A stretch of DNA of 64,000 bases from Arthrobacter sp. (GTDB lineage: Bacteria; Actinomycetota; Actinomycetes; Actinomycetales; Micrococcaceae). Below the pieces are notes generated by a model. It saw nothing but the letters and a program-made list of their open reading frames with translations, made no database searches and was not told where the DNA came from. Below, one piece after another: positions 52,255-61,468 of the stretch. The DNA lies in the NCBI GenBank assembly GCA_026393275.1, contig JAPLAM010000095.1, forward strand, positions 1 to 64,000, given 5' to 3'. A program made the position numbers and the translations under genes. Every line of letters begins with the position of its first letter. Within the stretch, counting starts at the first letter, position 1.

Positions 52255-52875
52255 GTGGGGGGCAGCTTCACGTGGCCGGTGACCTTGGAGTGCGGCGATC
52301 TTGTGCTGCGTCCCATCCGGTACCGGGACCGTATGGAATGGAGCGAGCTGCGGGCCCGTAACGAGCAGTGGCTGGCCCCCTGGGAAGCCTCCAACCCGGT
52401 TCCGGGCGGCGGACTGCCTGACTACCGGCAGATGGTGCGATCGCTCAAGGCGCAGGCCGCACAGGCCACCGCGCTGCCCTTCGTCATCACCGCCTGGACC
52501 CCGGGCGTCAAGGATCCGGTGATCGTAGGGCAGTTGACGGTCTCCTCGATTGTCTGGGGGTCGGCCATGATGGCCACGCTCGGCTACTGGGTCGACCGGG
52601 ACCGCGCGGGCCACGGCATAGCGCCGACGGCCGTTGCGATGGCCACGGACTACTGCTTCCGCACGCTGGGGCTGCACCGGATGGAAATCAATATCCGTCC
52701 GGAGAACCAGCCGAGCCTGCGGGTGGTGGAAAAGCTCGGGTTCCGTGACGAGGGATACCGGCCGCGCTTCCTGCACATCAACGGGCAATGGGCGGACCAC
52801 CGCACCTTCGCCCTGACCGCTGAGGAAGTACCCGAAGGACTCCTGGCCCGATGGCTGGAAAACCGTCCCGCCTAA
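52255..52875 (+). CDS. GNAT family N-acetyltransferase, RimJ-like
   Basis: 206 residues. FTWPVTLECGDLVLRPIRYR starts the fold. GYWVDRDRAGHGIAPTAVAM carries the acetyl-CoA loop, and MEINIRPENQPSLRVVEKLG is the RimJ/RimL signature. RimJ acetylates ribosomal protein S5 in E. coli. The GTG start lies 4 bp after galU with no obvious ribosome site, so translation probably depends on coupling. It occupies the same place as Rv0995 beside galU in mycobacteria. Confidence 0.88.
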   Translation: MGGSFTWPVTLECGDLVLRPIRYRDRMEWSELRARNEQWLAPWEASNPVPGGGLPDYRQMVRSLKAQAAQATALPFVITAWTPGVKDPVIVGQLTVSSIVWGSAMMATLGYWVDRDRAGHGIAPTAVAMATDYCFRTLGLHRMEINIRPENQPSLRVVEKLGFRDEGYRPRFLHINGQWADHRTFALTAEEVPEGLLARWLENRPA

Positions 52876-52989
52876 CCAACGAAAATGTGTGCCTGACCAG
52901 CGCTTTCGTCATATATCCAGTGATTTGGCAGATGTCTCGCGACACACCGCCGGCAATGCCGCCCGCGTCGCCGTCTTGCTCATACCGTT

Positions 52990-53970
52990 TTGATTGTGGA
53001 CTTCCCTCTTAGCAGCTCAGTGATCCTTGTCATTGTTGTTGCGCTCTGGATCGTGTGGGTGGCCCCCTACATGCTCCGGAACGGCCGCACCCGGCTGCAC
53101 CCGGCGGGTGAGTTCCTGATGGACGCCATAGATTCAGACAAAACAAACCCCCAGGCCGGATACGTATTGCAAATGGCGGCCCCGCAGGAGAAACCGATGA
53201 CGAGTACGCAGCGGCCAGAGTCCGCCCCGAGTTCCCCTGACCTCGACGGCGCTCGGAAGCCCGCAGCGACCGCCCCCGCATTCCGGATCCGTTATGGCCG
53301 CCTGGCACTTGCGGTGCTGGGCCTGCTGGCGCTCCTCACCGGCGTCGTGTCCGGGGTCCTGCGGCTCTTCGGGATTGGGTCCGGGTGGCTGCCCGCCCTG
53401 ACCCTGCTCGGCGCGGCGGCCGCGGTCGTGTTGCTCCGCAGGCTTGCGGTGCGGGATCGCCGGCGCAAAGTCGATGCCGCGTTCCGCTCAGCCATGGGCT
53501 CCCCGGCGCGCGGCGCCGGTGCGGAGCCGGCCGCGGACCTGGTTGCCGTCGTCCCGCAGGCGGTGCCGGCGAAGGAGAGTCCGCTGTTCGACGCCGAAGC
53601 CGGCGCCGCGGTGCTTCCGCCCGCCGCCAAACCCTTGACGGCCGACGAGCTTCGGCAGGCCGCCCTGGCCGAGGCCGCGGCGTCCGGCGACACGTCCGTC
53701 CGCCGCGTCGAAGATCCCGCCTCCGCGACAAACTCCAGCTGGGAGCCGGTGGAGGTTCCGAAGCCAAGCTACGTCGAGGCGCCGAAAGCCGAGCGCCCCG
53801 CACCGGAGCCGCTGGACCTGCCGGAAGCCCCGAAGGCTGTCGGCAAGCCGTCGCTCAAGCAGGCCTCGGTCCGCCAGCCGGAGACTCCTGCTGCCGAATC
53901 CAAGCCGCTGGGCAAGGGCCAGAGCGCGCTGAGCAACCTCGACGACGTCCTGCAGCGCCGCCGCGCCTGA
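52990..53970 (+). CDS. SepX/GlpR-like single-pass membrane protein
   Basis: 326 residues. An N-terminal helix SSSVILVIVVALWIVWVAPY followed by basic LRNGRTRLHP is the hallmark of the family downstream of rimJ (mycobacterial Rv0996, corynebacterial GlpR, streptomycete SepX). Those proteins take part in septum formation and bind the MoeA-like Glp. Two more helices lie at about 105-150 (LALAVLGLLALLTGVVSGVL and LPALTLLGAAAAVVLLRRLA), then a long Ala/Pro/Glu-rich disordered tail ends in NLDDVLQRRRA. The start is TTG at 52990 or GTG at 52996; neither has a clear ribosome site. Assignment rests on gene order and the N-terminus. Confidence 0.65.
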   Translation: MIVDFPLSSSVILVIVVALWIVWVAPYMLRNGRTRLHPAGEFLMDAIDSDKTNPQAGYVLQMAAPQEKPMTSTQRPESAPSSPDLDGARKPAATAPAFRIRYGRLALAVLGLLALLTGVVSGVLRLFGIGSGWLPALTLLGAAAAVVLLRRLAVRDRRRKVDAAFRSAMGSPARGAGAEPAADLVAVVPQAVPAKESPLFDAEAGAAVLPPAAKPLTADELRQAALAEAAASGDTSVRRVEDPASATNSSWEPVEVPKPSYVEAPKAERPAPEPLDLPEAPKAVGKPSLKQASVRQPETPAAESKPLGKGQSALSNLDDVLQRRRA

Positions 53971-53984
53971 TACTTCGTATTTCC

Positions 53985-54023
53985 GCCCCGGACGGCCGTC
54001 GCATCGGCTGCCCGGGGCTTTTT
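53985..54023 (+). terminator. Terminator after the SepX-like gene
   Basis: GCCCCGG pairs with CCGGGGC across a 20-nt region and is followed by TTTTT. Confidence 0.7.
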
Positions 54024-54038
54024 GTTCCCTGTTGCCGG

Positions 54039-54044
54039 TAGCCT
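54039..54044 (+). promoter_or_regulatory. -10 hexamer of leaderless NAD(P)-binding protein gene
   Basis: TAGCCT lies 7 nt before the ATG at 54052. Confidence 0.5.
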
Positions 54045-54051
54045 GACAAGC

Positions 54052-54852
54052 ATGACGACAATCTGCGTTGCCGGGGGAACCGGACAGGTGGGCCGCGAAG
54101 TGGTGCGTCAGGCAGTTGCCGGCGGACACCGGGTGGCCGTGCTCAGCCGTAATCCGCCCGCGCGGGGGACCACCGGTCACGACGACGCCGCGGAGTACTT
54201 CCGCGGTGACGTTACGACGGGGGAGGGGCTGGCCGCGGCGCTGTCCGGCGTCGAGGTCGTTATCGATTGCCTTGAGGGACAATCGGGCAAGGCCCTGAAG
54301 AACTTCGCCGAGGGCGGCGCACGGCTGCTGGCCGCCGCTCAGGATGCCGGTGTCACCACGGCCGTCATGCTCTCGATTGTCAACTGCGACCGCAGCAGCT
54401 TCGGCTACTACAAGTCCAAGGCGGCGAAGGAACAGGTCTATGAACGATCCGGACTCGAGACGCTGGTGCTTCGTGCCACACAGTTCCATTCCTTGCTCGC
54501 ACGCGTGTTTGCCGCCGGCGCCAGGGTCCGGCTGATTCCCGTGGTGAAGGGCGCGCGGTTCCAGCCGATCGCGCCCGCCGAGGTGGCGGCCGCCCTGCTT
54601 GAGGCGGCACTGGCTGCGCCGTCCGGCGTGCGGCACCGCGTCAGGACCATTGGAGGCCCTGAAATTGTGGCCATGCGCGAGCTGGCCAAAACCTGGCAGC
54701 ACGCCACGGGGGCGCACGGACGCCTGGTGGAGCTGCCGCTGCCGGGCGGGATGGGCAAATACCTGCGGGCGGGCCTTAATTTGGTGCCCGCGGAGCGACA
54801 CGGCACCCAGACTTTCGAGGGCTGGCTGGCAATGCGGGCGGATAGTTTGTAG
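54052..54852 (+). CDS. NAD(P)-binding NmrA-like atypical short-chain dehydrogenase
   Basis: 266 residues. The Rossmann loop VAGGTGQVGREVVRQAVAGG, VAVLSRNP (NADP-type basic residue) and GVEVVIDCLEG are followed by SIVNCDRSSFGYYKSKAAKE with a YxxxK-like arrangement. The C-terminus has RTIGGPEIVAMRELAKTW as in NmrA/complex-I-assembly-type proteins. The natural substrate is unknown; such proteins act as reductases or redox-sensing regulators. The ATG at 54052 is supported by the leaderless promoter. A small hairpin and tRNA-Ala follow. Confidence 0.82.
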   Translation: MTTICVAGGTGQVGREVVRQAVAGGHRVAVLSRNPPARGTTGHDDAAEYFRGDVTTGEGLAAALSGVEVVIDCLEGQSGKALKNFAEGGARLLAAAQDAGVTTAVMLSIVNCDRSSFGYYKSKAAKEQVYERSGLETLVLRATQFHSLLARVFAAGARVRLIPVVKGARFQPIAPAEVAAALLEAALAAPSGVRHRVRTIGGPEIVAMRELAKTWQHATGAHGRLVELPLPGGMGKYLRAGLNLVPAERHGTQTFEGWLAMRADSL

Positions 54853-54870
54853 CCTAGGAACGTTGGAAAC

Positions 54871-54896
54871 GCCGTTCCCCCGGGAACGGCTTTCTT
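54871..54896 (+). terminator. Hairpin with T-rich tail before tRNA-Ala
   Basis: GCCGTTCCC and GGGAACGGC pair tightly around a short loop and are followed by TTTCTT. It ends the upstream gene just before the tRNA. Confidence 0.75.
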
Positions 54897-54898
54897 AC

Positions 54899-54974
54899 GG
54901 GGCTATAGCTCAGTTGGTAGAGCGCTTCGTTCGCATCGAAGAGGTCAGGAGTTCGAATCTCCTTAGCTCCACCA
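54899..54974 (+). tRNA. tRNA-Ala (anticodon CGC), CCA encoded
   Basis: A full cloverleaf of 76 nt: acceptor GGGGCTA/TAGCTCC with the G3:U70 pair that marks alanine tRNAs, D-arm GCTC/GAGC, anticodon stem CTTCG/CGAAG with loop TTCGCAT (anticodon CGC at 54932-54934), T-arm AGGAG/CTCCT with loop TTCGAAT, and discriminator A plus CCA. It reads GCG codons, frequent in this genome. Confidence 0.97.
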
Positions 54975-54979
54975 CGAAG

Positions 54980-55020
54980 GCCCTCTGACCAGCGGAAACG
55001 CCGGGTTGGAGGGCTTTTTT
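54980..55020 (+). terminator. Terminator after tRNA-Ala
   Basis: GCCCTC pairs with GAGGGC across a loop of 23 nt and is followed by TTTTTT. Confidence 0.75.
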
Positions 55021-55173
55021 ATTGCCCCGCTGGGCCCAGCCACACGGAAACCACACGCTTTCGGAAAAGGTCCGGCTTTTATCTGGACTTTCGTTCAGGA
55101 TGTGGCGGTGGCTCCTTGCCAATTTTTTGGGGGGCCTCCGTGAGATCTGGCGATGCCACCGCCCCTGCCCTGA

Positions 55174-56463
55174 TCAGCCTTTGGGGCGGCGGGTCATGTG
55201 GTCGGCGGGGCGCATGCGGAGCGCCACGATGATGCCGGAGAGCGCAGTCAGTGCGGCGACGGTCCCCACGGCCGCCGGGATGCCATAGGCGTCGGCGATA
55301 ATCCCGGAGAGCAGGGCGCCGACGGCGAACCCGCCATCGCGCCACAGCCGGTAGATTCCTACCGAACGCGCCCGCCACCGGGGGTGGGCGACGTCGCCGA
55401 TGGCTGCAAGCAGTGTGGGGTAGACCATGGCGGTCCCGGCACCGAGCAGGATGACGGCGGCGAGCCAGACGACGAAGTCATGTCCCAGCCCGACCATGCC
55501 CAGCGCCAAGGCTTGGACGAGCATGCCGCCGACAATTAGGGGTTTGCGCCCGATCCGGTCCGAGAGCGCGCCGGTGACCAGCTGCCCGGCGCCCCACACG
55601 GCCGGGTAGAGAGCGGCGAGGACGCCGATGCGTTCGATGCCGAGCCCTGCGGCGGCGAACAGGACAGGGAAGAGTCCCCAGGCGAGACCGTCGTTGAGGT
55701 TGTTCACCATGCCGGCCTGGCTGACGGAGGACAGGGACTTGTCCCGGAAGCTGGTCAAGGTGAAGACGGCACGGTTGCTCAGCCCGGCGTGGCTGGCGGC
55801 GTGGACCGGGACGTGTTGGGCGGCTTCGGCCTTGGCGTGGTGGTGTGTTTCGCGGATGGTCAGCACGGACAGGCCGAGGCCGACGGCTACGAAGGCAGCG
55901 CCGAGCAGGAACGGACCCGGGCGGAGTCCGTAGGTGGAGGCGATGTAACCGGTGGCCAGTGCGGTGCCCGCGACACCCAGGTAACCGGCCGCTTCGTTCA
56001 GCCCCATTGCTAGGCCGCGGCGGTCGGGGCCGACGAGGTCCATTTTCATCATGACCGTGGTGGACCAGGTCAGGCCCTGGCTGATGCCGAGCACCACGTT
56101 GGCGGCGACGATCCAGCCCCAGGAAGGCCCGAAGATCAGCAACAAGGGGACGGGAATGGCGATGAGCCAGCCGGCGACGAGGACCGGCTTGCGGCCGTAC
56201 TTGTCGGAGAGCGTGCCGGCGAAGTAGTTCATTGCGGCCTTGGACAAGCCAAAGGCCAGGATGTACGTCAGCGCGCCTGTGTAGAGGTCGAGGTGGAATT
56301 CCTGGGAAGCGAGCACGGGTAGGACGGTCCGTTCCTGGCCCAGGGTTCCGCCCACCAAGGCGTTGACGGCTACCAGCAGCATGAACTGCGCCAGGTTCTG
56401 CCGAAGGCCCAGCGTTGCTGGCTGTGCATCGGTGTTGTGGCGGGGGTGCGCTGTGCCGGCCAT
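55174..56463 (-). CDS. MFS transporter at the end of the sulfur island
   Basis: 429 residues with twelve predicted helices. The motif-A loops GTLSDKYGRKPVLVAGW and GALSDRIGRKPLIVGG follow helix 2 of each half. A His/Ala-rich central loop (ETHHHAKAEAAQHVPVH) could bind metal. The ATG at 56463 is chosen over 53 upstream Pro/Arg-rich residues because family similarity begins with NLAQFMLLVAVNALVGGTLG. It lies 122 bp beyond cstB in the same direction and belongs to the sulfur cluster by position. The substrate is unknown; a sulfur oxyanion or thiol is possible. Confidence 0.85.
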   Translation of the reverse strand: MAGTAHPRHNTDAQPATLGLRQNLAQFMLLVAVNALVGGTLGQERTVLPVLASQEFHLDLYTGALTYILAFGLSKAAMNYFAGTLSDKYGRKPVLVAGWLIAIPVPLLLIFGPSWGWIVAANVVLGISQGLTWSTTVMMKMDLVGPDRRGLAMGLNEAAGYLGVAGTALATGYIASTYGLRPGPFLLGAAFVAVGLGLSVLTIRETHHHAKAEAAQHVPVHAASHAGLSNRAVFTLTSFRDKSLSSVSQAGMVNNLNDGLAWGLFPVLFAAAGLGIERIGVLAALYPAVWGAGQLVTGALSDRIGRKPLIVGGMLVQALALGMVGLGHDFVVWLAAVILLGAGTAMVYPTLLAAIGDVAHPRWRARSVGIYRLWRDGGFAVGALLSGIIADAYGIPAAVGTVAALTALSGIIVALRMRPADHMTRRPKG

Positions 56464-56585
56464 CGGGTGCTTTCCGTTCTGTTTTGGGCAAAAGGGTGGC
56501 CCGGGCGTGTGGGGGCACGCCCGGGCCGGGAGCCCGGGCTGGCGGGGGGTCATGCCCGGGCGGTCTTGGGTGGGGTGTCTCCTGG

Positions 56586-57986
56586 CTAGACCGCGGGGAC
56601 GCTGTTCTGCCAGGCTTTCCATGCGGCGTAGCTGCCGTCGAGTTCGACGACGTCGTACCCGGCACGGCGCAGGGCGCTGGCCGCTACGGAGTTCCGCACG
56701 CCTGACTGGCAGTAGGACACGATGGTGCCGCCGGCAGCGAGTTCATCCAGGTGCCACATGACGCGGCCGCCGCTGAGCTGGTACGAGCCCGGGACGTGTC
56801 CGGCCCTGTGCTCGGTCTTGTTGCGGACGTCCAGGACCATGGCGGCGTCGAAACCGTCGAGTTCCGCAGGCTGGATCAGTTTCGGGGTGAAGGTGGGCAG
56901 CCCCTCGATGCTGGTCAGGTAGCCGGCCACGTTGTCGATGCCCACGCGGACCAGGTGGTCCCACATGTCCTGGGCCTGCTCCTGGTCTTTGGCCAGGAGC
57001 ACCAGCGGGTTCTTGTCCGCCTCCGGGTTGACCACCCAGGCCCCGTAGCTGGCCACGGACTTCCCGGCCGGAACGTTCAGGGACCGCGCCACGGTGCCTT
57101 GGTGGACCTCGCCGTTGGAGCGGGTATCGATGAAGGTCAGGGTATCCTCGGCCAGGCCTGCGGCAACGATGTCAGTGGAGAGCTCGGGCAGCGGGGTGCG
57201 TTCGCCCATGACGTCCGGGCCTACGCGGTTTTCGCGCTTCATGCGACCGAAGTAGGCGTGAGCGTCGGGCTGGCCGTCGAGGAGTTCGTCGATGAAGCCC
57301 TGTTCGTCGTTGGCGACGAGGTACGGGCCCCACCAGGCGTAGAGGCGTTCGTAGCCCACCGTGGACGAAGGGATGGCGCCCAGGGCTTTGCCGCAGGCGC
57401 TGCCGGCGCCGTGGGCGGGGTGAACCTGGACGTAATCCGGGAGAGTGAGGAACTTGTCGCGCAGGCCGGCGAACAGCTGCTTGGCACCGACGAAGCGGGT
57501 GTCCACGCCGCCGGCTGCTTCGTCCAGCAGGTCCGGCCGGCCCAAGTCGCCGGAGAAGACGAAGTCCCCGGAGAGCAGGTAGCCCGGCTTGTCGCTGAAC
57601 GCGCCGTCGGTCACCAGGAAGGCCAAATGCTCCGGGGTGTGCCCGGGAGTGTGGACAGCCTTGATACTGATGTTGCCCAGGGTGATGGTGTCGCCGTCGT
57701 AGAGTCGCTCGCCGTCGAATTCGTACTGCCAGTCGGGTCCGCCCTCGCCGGAAACGTAGATCTTGGCGCCGGTGGCGGCGGCCAGTTCGCGGGTGCCGGA
57801 GAGGTAGTCGGCGTGGATGTGGGTCTCGGTGACGGCAACGATCTTCATGCCGTTCTTCGCGGCAAGGTCCTGGTAGACGGTGATGTCGCGGCGGCCGTCC
57901 ACCACGATCGCTTCACCCTTGGCCTGGCAGCCGATCAGGTAGCTGGCCTGGGCGAGGTCTTCATCGTAAATGCGCTCAATAAGCAT
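56586..57986 (-). CDS. cstB: CstB-type persulfide dioxygenase/rhodanese (MBL-pseudorhodanese-rhodanese)
   Basis: 466 residues in three parts. Residues 1-240 are an ETHE1-like metallo-beta-lactamase domain with THIHADYLSG (His56, His58, Asp60) and VHTPGHTPEH (His116), and FVFSGDLGRPDL. Residues about 265-350 form a rhodanese fold whose active-site loop reads LLAKDQEQ, with no Cys (a pseudorhodanese). The C-terminal rhodanese has YCQSGVRNS with Cys426. This order is that of staphylococcal CstB, which oxidises low-molecular persulfides and yields thiosulfate. A perfect CstR-type palindrome lies about 55 bp upstream. Here the natural substrate may be a mycothiol or other small persulfide, which is inference. 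GGAG precedes the ATG. Confidence 0.9.
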   Translation of the reverse strand: MLIERIYDEDLAQASYLIGCQAKGEAIVVDGRRDITVYQDLAAKNGMKIVAVTETHIHADYLSGTRELAAATGAKIYVSGEGGPDWQYEFDGERLYDGDTITLGNISIKAVHTPGHTPEHLAFLVTDGAFSDKPGYLLSGDFVFSGDLGRPDLLDEAAGGVDTRFVGAKQLFAGLRDKFLTLPDYVQVHPAHGAGSACGKALGAIPSSTVGYERLYAWWGPYLVANDEQGFIDELLDGQPDAHAYFGRMKRENRVGPDVMGERTPLPELSTDIVAAGLAEDTLTFIDTRSNGEVHQGTVARSLNVPAGKSVASYGAWVVNPEADKNPLVLLAKDQEQAQDMWDHLVRVGIDNVAGYLTSIEGLPTFTPKLIQPAELDGFDAAMVLDVRNKTEHRAGHVPGSYQLSGGRVMWHLDELAAGGTIVSYCQSGVRNSVAASALRRAGYDVVELDGSYAAWKAWQNSVPAV

Positions 57987-58039
57987 CTGGTGCTCTCCTT
58001 CATTTGAAAGGGGATTAGGGTTGTTCTGCATTCAGTTTC

Positions 58040-58057
58040 GATACCCCATGGGGTATC
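58040..58057. promoter_or_regulatory. CstR/CsoR-type operator upstream of cstB
   Basis: GATACCCCATGGGGTATC is a perfect 18-bp palindrome of the TACCCC/GGGGTA type bound by CsoR-family repressors. It lies between the thioredoxin gene and cstB, giving cstB its own regulated promoter inside the cluster. Confidence 0.88.
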
Positions 58058-58113
58058 ATGCAAGTGCACTGCGGCCTAGGCGGATTTCCTGTGGATGGGC
58101 CTGCGGAGCAGGT

Positions 58114-58500
58114 TCAGGAGGCCTGTGACCACATGACGCCTGGCTGCTGGCGGCTGGCTTCGGCGCGGAACTTGTCCATGTCCAGGTTCTTGGCGGCCTG
58201 GATGACTTCTTCGAGCCCGGTGGCGTTGAGGGCTCCGGGCTGGGAGAAAACGAGGGTCTGGTCCTTGAAGGCCATCAGGGTGGGGATGGAGGTGATGTTC
58301 GCTGCGGCGGCGAGGGCCTGTTCGGCTTCGGTGTCCACCTTGCCGAAGGTGACGTCCGGGTGGCGTTCGGCGGCAGCGCCGTAGGTGGGTGCGAACATGC
58401 GGCAGGGGCCGCACCAGGCGGCCCAGAAGTCGACGATGACGATGTCGTTGTCTTCCAGGGCCTGGGCGAAGGATTGGTCGGTGATGTCGATGGTGGCCAT
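58114..58500 (-). CDS. thioredoxin
   Basis: 128 residues with the active site WAAWCGPCRMF (Cys30, Cys33) in a standard fold (FGKVDTEAEQALAAAANITS then IPTLMAFKD). The C-terminal 15 residues (ASRQQPGVMWSQAS) are an extra tail. Its position between rhodanese genes and cstB suggests that it releases sulfide from protein or rhodanese persulfides rather than acting as the general thioredoxin. Confidence 0.93.
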   Translation of the reverse strand: MATIDITDQSFAQALEDNDIVIVDFWAAWCGPCRMFAPTYGAAAERHPDVTFGKVDTEAEQALAAAANITSIPTLMAFKDQTLVFSQPGALNATGLEEVIQAAKNLDMDKFRAEASRQQPGVMWSQAS

Positions 58501-58549
58501 GATCTGTCGTGTCCCTTCGGGTGGTGGGGTGCTGCTCTTCGGCGTGGGC

Positions 58550-58846
58550 CTAGGTGGTGGGGAGTCCGGCGCGCATCCAGGCGGTCATGCCGCCGGCCAT
58601 GGTGTCGGCTTTGTAGCCGGCGCCGTTGAGGGCATCGGCGACGGCGGCGCTGCGGTTGCCGCTGCGGCAGACAGCGATCACGGGCACGGCCGGGTCCAGC
58701 TCACCCAGCCGGTCCTGTAGCTGACCCATGGGGATGTGCAGTGCGGCGGGGATCTTTCCCTCGGCGACTTCGAAGTCCTCACGGACGTCGAGGATCCGGG
58801 CGGTGGAGCGGCGCTGCTCGGCTTCGGTAATGGTGATTTCAGCCAT
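58550..58846 (-). CDS. single-domain rhodanese
   Basis: 98 residues. ARILDVREDFEVAEGKIPAA and the active loop VCRSGNRSA (Cys60) followed by GGMTAWMRAGLP define a one-domain sulfurtransferase that carries sulfane sulfur as a Cys persulfide. AAGGAGAA precedes the ATG. One of four catalytic rhodanese domains in the cluster. Confidence 0.92.
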   Translation of the reverse strand: MAEITITEAEQRRSTARILDVREDFEVAEGKIPAALHIPMGQLQDRLGELDPAVPVIAVCRSGNRSAAVADALNGAGYKADTMAGGMTAWMRAGLPTT

Positions 58847-58897
58847 GGTGGTTCTCCTTCGAAATGGTTTTTGGCTGGTGGTATTGGTGGTGCTTGC

Positions 58898-59239
58898 CTA
58901 GCGGATTGGTTCGCCGGCCTGGCGCCAGGCGGCCATGCCGCCGCGCACCGAGTAGGCGTCGTAGCCCTTGGCGGCCAGGAGCCTGGCTGCAGAGGCCGAA
59001 CGTATGCCGGAGGCGCAGACGGCGATCACGGGCCGGGTCTTCTGGATCCCCGCAGTGCTGCCCTGCAGCCTGTCCATGGGGACATGTTTGGCCTGCGGCG
59101 CACGGCCGGTCCGCCATTCCTGGGCTGACCTGACATCAATGAGCGTGGCCCCGGAGCCCAGGAGCTCCTTGGCCTGCGCCACGGAGATTGTCTTGTAGGG
59201 CTTGCTGAAGGCCTTCTTGAGCGAATCGATCAGTCCCAT
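58898..59239 (-). CDS. single-domain rhodanese with short N-terminal helix
   Basis: 113 residues. An amphipathic, basic start (GLIDSLKKAFSKPYKTIS) precedes TLIDVRSAQEWRTGRAPQA and the active loop VCASGIRSA (Cys75), ending GGMAAWRQAG. The substrate loop differs from the neighbouring rhodanese (ASGIR against RSGNR), so the two probably use different acceptors. GAGGAGAA lies upstream. Confidence 0.92.
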   Translation of the reverse strand: MGLIDSLKKAFSKPYKTISVAQAKELLGSGATLIDVRSAQEWRTGRAPQAKHVPMDRLQGSTAGIQKTRPVIAVCASGIRSASAARLLAAKGYDAYSVRGGMAAWRQAGEPIR

Positions 59240-59262
59240 GGTGTTTCTCCTCTATGGATGGG

Positions 59263-60021
59263 TCAGGCGGTGACGGTGCCGGCGGTAACCCACGCCGCGA
59301 CGGCGAAGATAAGTACCGCAAACGAGATACGGATGTGTTTGTCGTGCAGATTGCGGGCAAACCGGGCAGCAACCACGGATCCCCCGATGGCCGGGATGGC
59401 GAACGCCAGGGTGGTGGCCCAGTCGATGGTGTAGCCGGCCGCGTGGGCGCTGAACCCGGCGGCGGAGTTGACCACGATGATCGCCAAAGAGGTTCCGACG
59501 GCCTGCTTCATGCGCAGGCCCAGGAAGATGGTCAGTGCCGGGGTGATGAGGAAGCCCCCGCCCACGCCGAGGAGTCCGGTGAGGAACCCGACGAGCAGGC
59601 CCACGCCCACGGCCTTGGGGGCGCAGGAGCGGAAAGCCCGGTGCGGCCCGGTGCTGCAGGACCCTTCGCTTTCGCGGGGTTTGCTTAGCATCCGGATGCC
59701 TGCCGCGACCATGATCACGGCGAATGCCAGCATCAGGATGTTCGGGTCCAGCAGCTTGCCCACGGCCGCGCCGGCCCAGGCTGCCGGAATTCCCGCAGCA
59801 CCGACCAAGGCGATCACGGGCCAGTTCAGGCCCGCGCGGACACGGGGAAGCAGGGCCGCCAGCGAGGAGATGCCCACCACCAACAGTGAGGTGGGGATGG
59901 CCTGGGCAGGGCTCATGCCCACGCCGTACACCAGGGCCGGGACGGCGATGATGGACCCGCCGCCGCCCACAACGCCCAGGACGATGCCGACGACGAGCCC
60001 CAGACCCAGGGCCGGAATCAT
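59263..60021 (-). CDS. TauE/SafE family exporter (putative sulfite/organosulfonate permease)
   Basis: 252 residues with about eight helices. The start [20 protein letters not shown] and the repeat [20 protein letters not shown] are the two paired TauE/SafE signatures. In persulfide operons this family is thought to export sulfite made by persulfide dioxygenase. Its ATG overlaps the stop of the rhodanese-DUF2892 gene by four bases, so the two are coupled. Confidence 0.9.
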   Translation of the reverse strand: MIPALGLGLVVGIVLGVVGGGGSIIAVPALVYGVGMSPAQAIPTSLLVVGISSLAALLPRVRAGLNWPVIALVGAAGIPAAWAGAAVGKLLDPNILMLAFAVIMVAAGIRMLSKPRESEGSCSTGPHRAFRSCAPKAVGVGLLVGFLTGLLGVGGGFLITPALTIFLGLRMKQAVGTSLAIIVVNSAAGFSAHAAGYTIDWATTLAFAIPAIGGSVVAARFARNLHDKHIRISFAVLIFAVAAWVTAGTVTA

Positions 60022-60635
60022 GCCGCGGCGTCCTCGTCAGCTGCGTGGACGGGAAGCTGCAGGATGGCGCTTTCGCGGGTGGGCTCCTTGGCGGCCTTGT
60101 TCCACGGCATGGCCGAGAGGGCCTTGCCCATGGCGCAGGTGTTGGTCGCAGCGGAGAATGCCAGGCCGGTGCCGATGGCGCCTGCCAGCATGCGCACTTT
60201 GGGGGAGACGAGCTTGCCTCCCGCCAGGCCCAGCATCACCAGGGATCCGGCAGCCAGGCGGACCTGGCGCTCCAGATCCCAGCGGTCCTTGCCCTCGACC
60301 ATGTCGCCGCCGGCCGCTGCGAAGCCGGGAACCCCGCCCGTGAGCACGTAGGCGGTATCGATGCCGACGGTTGCCATGCGCTGCCGGGCCTGCTCGGCAC
60401 GCACTCCGGACTGGCAGACCAGGACCACGCGTGAACCCAGCCGGGCGGCAAGTTCGTCGGTGTGCTCGGAGAGCAACGGCAGCGGCACGTTGTAGGAGCC
60501 GCGAATGTGCATGGATTCAAATTCAGCAGCGGAACGCACATCGATCACAACGAGGTCCTGGTGCTCTTTGAACCAGGACTGCAGGGCCTCGGGGGCGAGT
60601 GCGGTCACAGCGGTTGCCTTGGAAGGGGAAGTCAT
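60018..60635 (-). CDS. rhodanese-DUF2892 membrane fusion
   Basis: 205 residues. An N-terminal rhodanese domain has [20 protein letters not shown] and the active loop [12 protein letters not shown] (Cys74). A DUF2892 part follows ([20 protein letters not shown] onward) with two weak helices and [16 protein letters not shown], which places another Cys. Membrane-tethered sulfurtransferases of this kind are common in CstR-regulated operons. First gene of the leftward operon, reading away from cstR through a region with two operators. Confidence 0.9.
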   Translation of the reverse strand: MTSPSKATAVTALAPEALQSWFKEHQDLVVIDVRSAAEFESMHIRGSYNVPLPLLSEHTDELAARLGSRVVLVCQSGVRAEQARQRMATVGIDTAYVLTGGVPGFAAAGGDMVEGKDRWDLERQVRLAAGSLVMLGLAGGKLVSPKVRMLAGAIGTGLAFSAATNTCAMGKALSAMPWNKAAKEPTRESAILQLPVHAADEDAAA

Positions 60636-60638
60636 TGA

Positions 60639-61016
<378 letters not shown>

Positions 61017-61049
61017 CTAGACCTGCTTTCAAACAGCCCAAGGAGAACC

Positions 61050-61466
61050 ATGACGTACACAATCACCACCACCGTCGCTCTTCCGTGGACCGAAGCCGTG
61101 GACCGCACGCGGGATGCCCTGTCAGCCCAGGGATTTGGGATCCTGACGGAAATTAACGTCCGGGCCACCTTCGAAGCCAAGCTTGGCGCTGAAGCCGCGG
61201 ACGCTGTCGGCGACTACGTCATCCTCGGCGCCTGCAACCCGGCCTTGGCCAGCCGCGCAATCGCCGCCGAACCCGAAATCGGCGCGCTGCTGCCGTGCAA
61301 CGTGGTGGTGCGCCGGAACAAGGATGCCGATGCGACCACGGTGGAAGCCATCGACCCGCAGACCATGGTGCAGCTCAGCGACTCCCCTTCGGTCAAAGAA
61401 GTAGCCGACGACGCCGGCAGGCGACTCCGCACCGCCCTCGCCGGGCTGAGTGAAACAACAGCGTAA
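61050..61466 (+). CDS. DUF302 family protein
   Basis: 138 residues. YTITTTVALPWTEAVDRTRD, GFGILTEINVRATFEAKLGA, YVILGACNPALASRAIAAEP and LLPCNVVVRR form the DUF302 pattern; the Cys in LPCNVVV is conserved in the family. AAGGAGAA lies upstream. DUF302 genes are often found with sulfur and metal stress genes, but no activity is established. It is probably co-transcribed with cstR. Confidence 0.9.
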   Translation: MTYTITTTVALPWTEAVDRTRDALSAQGFGILTEINVRATFEAKLGAEAADAVGDYVILGACNPALASRAIAAEPEIGALLPCNVVVRRNKDADATTVEAIDPQTMVQLSDSPSVKEVADDAGRRLRTALAGLSETTA

Positions 61467-61468
61467 AG

